The notes below the pieces were generated by a model that saw only the letters and a program-made list of their open reading frames with translations, was not told the origin of the DNA and ran no database searches. A stretch of 5,211 nucleotides of DNA, from the NCBI GenBank assembly GCA_903897985.1, contig CAIUDS010000492.1, forward strand, positions 1-5,211, given 5' to 3'. Made by a program: the position numbers and the translations under genes. How positions within the stretch are numbered: the first letter of the stretch is position 1; the number at the start of each line of letters is the position of its first letter. Positions 3,895 to 5,211 of this stretch are shown in pieces. This DNA is from an uncultured delta proteobacterium (GTDB lineage: Bacteria > RBG-13-61-14 > DRUE01).

Positions 3895-5211
3895 AATGGG
3901 TTTGATTTCGTAGCGCCGTGAACCGTTTCAAGTTTTCCTCGATGGTGGACAGCTTTTCGCCCAATTCGCGCTTGACCTCCAGCTGTTTCTCGATCACTTC
4001 CTTGGGCGCCCGTTCCTCAAAGCCGGGCTTGCTCAGAAGCGCCATGGTCCGCTCCAGTTCCTTGCTCACCTTGTCCCGCTCCTTCTTCAGCCGGTCCAAC
4101 TCCTTGTCGAAGTCCACCAGGCCCTGCAGGTCCAGACAGACCTCGCCCTTGCGGATCGGGCTGGAAACCGAAGTCGCGGGCTTGGCCCCGCCCTTCCGGA
4201 TTTCCAACTCCTGGATGTTCACTTGCGGCGGACTCAGGATATATAGCCGGTTATGCTCGAACAGTTCCCGCGATGGTTCATCGTTCACCATCACCACCAC
4301 CTTGACCTTGGCCGAGAGCGGCACCAGGTTCTCCGCGCGCAGGTTCCGGATCGCGGCCACCACCGATTGCAGGTCTTTGACCTGTTCTTCCAGATCGGGC
4401 TGGACCAGCTTCGTATTGAATTCCGGAAACTCCGCAATCATTATGCTTTCCCCGCGGCCGGGAAGGTTCTGCCAGAGTTCCTCGGTGAGGAACGGCATGA
4501 ACGGGTGCAACAGCCGGAGCGAATAATCCAGCACATGGTGAATGGTTTCCTGCGCCGCCCTTTTCTGCGCATCGTTTTCCGGCTGGTAGAAAAACGGTTT
4601 GGACCACTCGAGATACCAGTCGCAGAACTCGTCCCAAATAAAATGATAAACCGCCTGGGCCGCCTCGCTGAAGCGGTAACTCTCGAGCAATTCGCGGGTT
4701 TCCTTGATCGCCTCCTGGAGCCGGCTCAGGATCCATTGGTCCGCCAGGCTGGGCTCGCTGGGCTGCTTGCTTTCCGGATCGAAACTTTCCAGCTGGCCCA
4801 GGGCGAACTTCGAGGCGTTCCAGATTTTGTTGATGAAGTGTTTGACATCCTCGATCCGCTTGCGCGAGAGCTTCAGGTCCCGGCCGTAAAAGTTAAGCAG
4901 CACCATGGCCATGCGGAGCGCGTCCGCGCCGAACTCGTCAATGATTTCGAGCGGGTCAATGACATTGCCTTTGGTCTTGGAGAATTTCTCGCCGCGCTCG
5001 TCCCGGACCAGGCCGTGGAGGTAGATGTCGCGGAAGGGGACCTCGCCCAGAAAATGGATGCCCATCATCATCATGCGCGCGACCCAGAAATAAAGGATGT
5101 CGAACCCGGTGACGAGGACGGCGTTCGGGTAGAACTGTTTGAGGGTGGGGGTCTGCTCGGGCCAGCCGAGGGTGCTGAACGGCCAGAGGCTGGAGCTGAA
5201 CCAGGTATCGA
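3893..5211 (-). CDS. valS: Valyl-tRNA synthetase, C-terminal half (5' end outside window)
   Basis: Charges tRNA-Val with valine in the cytosol. The visible 438 residues start in frame at 5209 with DTWFSSSLWPFSTLGWPE, then VLVTGFDILYFWVARMMMMG and HGLVRDERGEKFSKTKGN. This is the second half of the class I catalytic core with near-exact ValRS wording; the HIGH motif and editing domain lie beyond 5211. The KMSKS loop reads KFSKT at visible residues 75-79. Residues about 155-290 are the anticodon-binding helical domain (ADQWILSRL, FIWDEFCDWYLEWSKP, LHPFMPFLTEELW). Residues about 361-435 form the lysine/glutamate-rich coiled-coil tRNA arm typical of ValRS (VDFDKELDRLKKERDKV and onward), which distinguishes it from IleRS and LeuRS. 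The frame is open to the window edge, so the run of ATG codons at 5074 is internal and not a start. It is followed after 11 bases by the hydrolase gene. Confidence 0.97.
   Translation of the reverse strand, partial: DTWFSSSLWPFSTLGWPEQTPTLKQFYPNAVLVTGFDILYFWVARMMMMGIHFLGEVPFRDIYLHGLVRDERGEKFSKTKGNVIDPLEIIDEFGADALRMAMVLLNFYGRDLKLSRKRIEDVKHFINKIWNASKFALGQLESFDPESKQPSEPSLADQWILSRLQEAIKETRELLESYRFSEAAQAVYHFIWDEFCDWYLEWSKPFFYQPENDAQKRAAQETIHHVLDYSLRLLHPFMPFLTEELWQNLPGRGESIMIAEFPEFNTKLVQPDLEEQVKDLQSVVAAIRNLRAENLVPLSAKVKVVVMVNDEPSRELFEHNRLYILSPPQVNIQELEIRKGGAKPATSVSSPIRKGEVCLDLQGLVDFDKELDRLKKERDKVSKELERTMALLSKPGFEERAPKEVIEKQLEVKRELGEKLSTIEENLKRFTALRNQTH

Noticed and set aside
4278..4736. A 152-codon frame on the minus strand inside valS.
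   Set aside because: It is a shifted-frame shadow of valS, whose own frame is unambiguous and family-matched.
5063..5074. Four consecutive ATG codons as a possible valS start.
   Set aside because: The frame continues upstream to the window edge with conserved ValRS sequence (DTWFSS, VTGFDILYFW), so these are internal methionines.

Overview
The window reads almost entirely on the minus strand, so gene order runs from high to low coordinates. It is GC-rich chromosomal DNA carrying housekeeping translation genes: valS (3' part), rpmE and the first codons of prfA. Between them lie a nitrilase-family hydrolase, a small Cys-rich protein and a sulfatase-fold lipoprotein with TPR repeats. The lipoprotein signal and the sulfatase/TPR architecture suggest a Gram-negative-type environmental bacterium. 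The phylum cannot be fixed from this window. The palindromes with a CTTTGGAyTGCGG core resemble repeats I associate with Verrucomicrobiota-like genomes, but this is a recollection and a weak hint.

Layout, in transcription order. valS (from beyond 5211 to 3893) ends 11 bases before the nitrilase-superfamily gene (3881-3024); ten of those 11 bases are G. The nitrilase stop overlaps the start of an 81-residue, seven-cysteine protein (3031-2786) by 8 bases (ATGAATGA). Next comes a 205-bp non-coding, MITE-like element (2581-2785), then the sulfatase/TPR lipoprotein (2577-553). A 64-base gap holding a good sigma70-type promoter leads to rpmE (488-246). A strong intrinsic terminator (204-227) follows, then a GC-rich leader with overlapping hairpins, and finally the start of prfA (112 to beyond position 1).

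The most unusual observation is the insertion at 2581-2785. It has near-perfect 18-bp terminal inverted repeats and two inverted 32-bp hairpin units whose stems differ by compensatory base changes. It is flanked by an exact 11-bp direct repeat (TTAATCATTCT on the + strand). That duplicated 11-mer is the stop/start junction of two genes: removing one copy and the element restores an 8-base ATGATTAA overlap between the Cys-rich gene and the sulfatase gene, matching the overlap one gene upstream. The duplication therefore left a stop codon for the upstream gene and a start codon for the downstream gene. The 216-bp gain is a multiple of three and has no in-frame stop, so the old ribosome-binding site now opens a 72-codon extension running into the lipoprotein signal.

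Functionally, valS, the hydrolase, the Cys-rich protein and the sulfatase-like lipoprotein probably began as one transcription unit. rpmE has its own promoter and terminator, and prfA follows in the common rpmE-prfA order. There is no gene-free stretch above 300 bases; the largest is the element itself.
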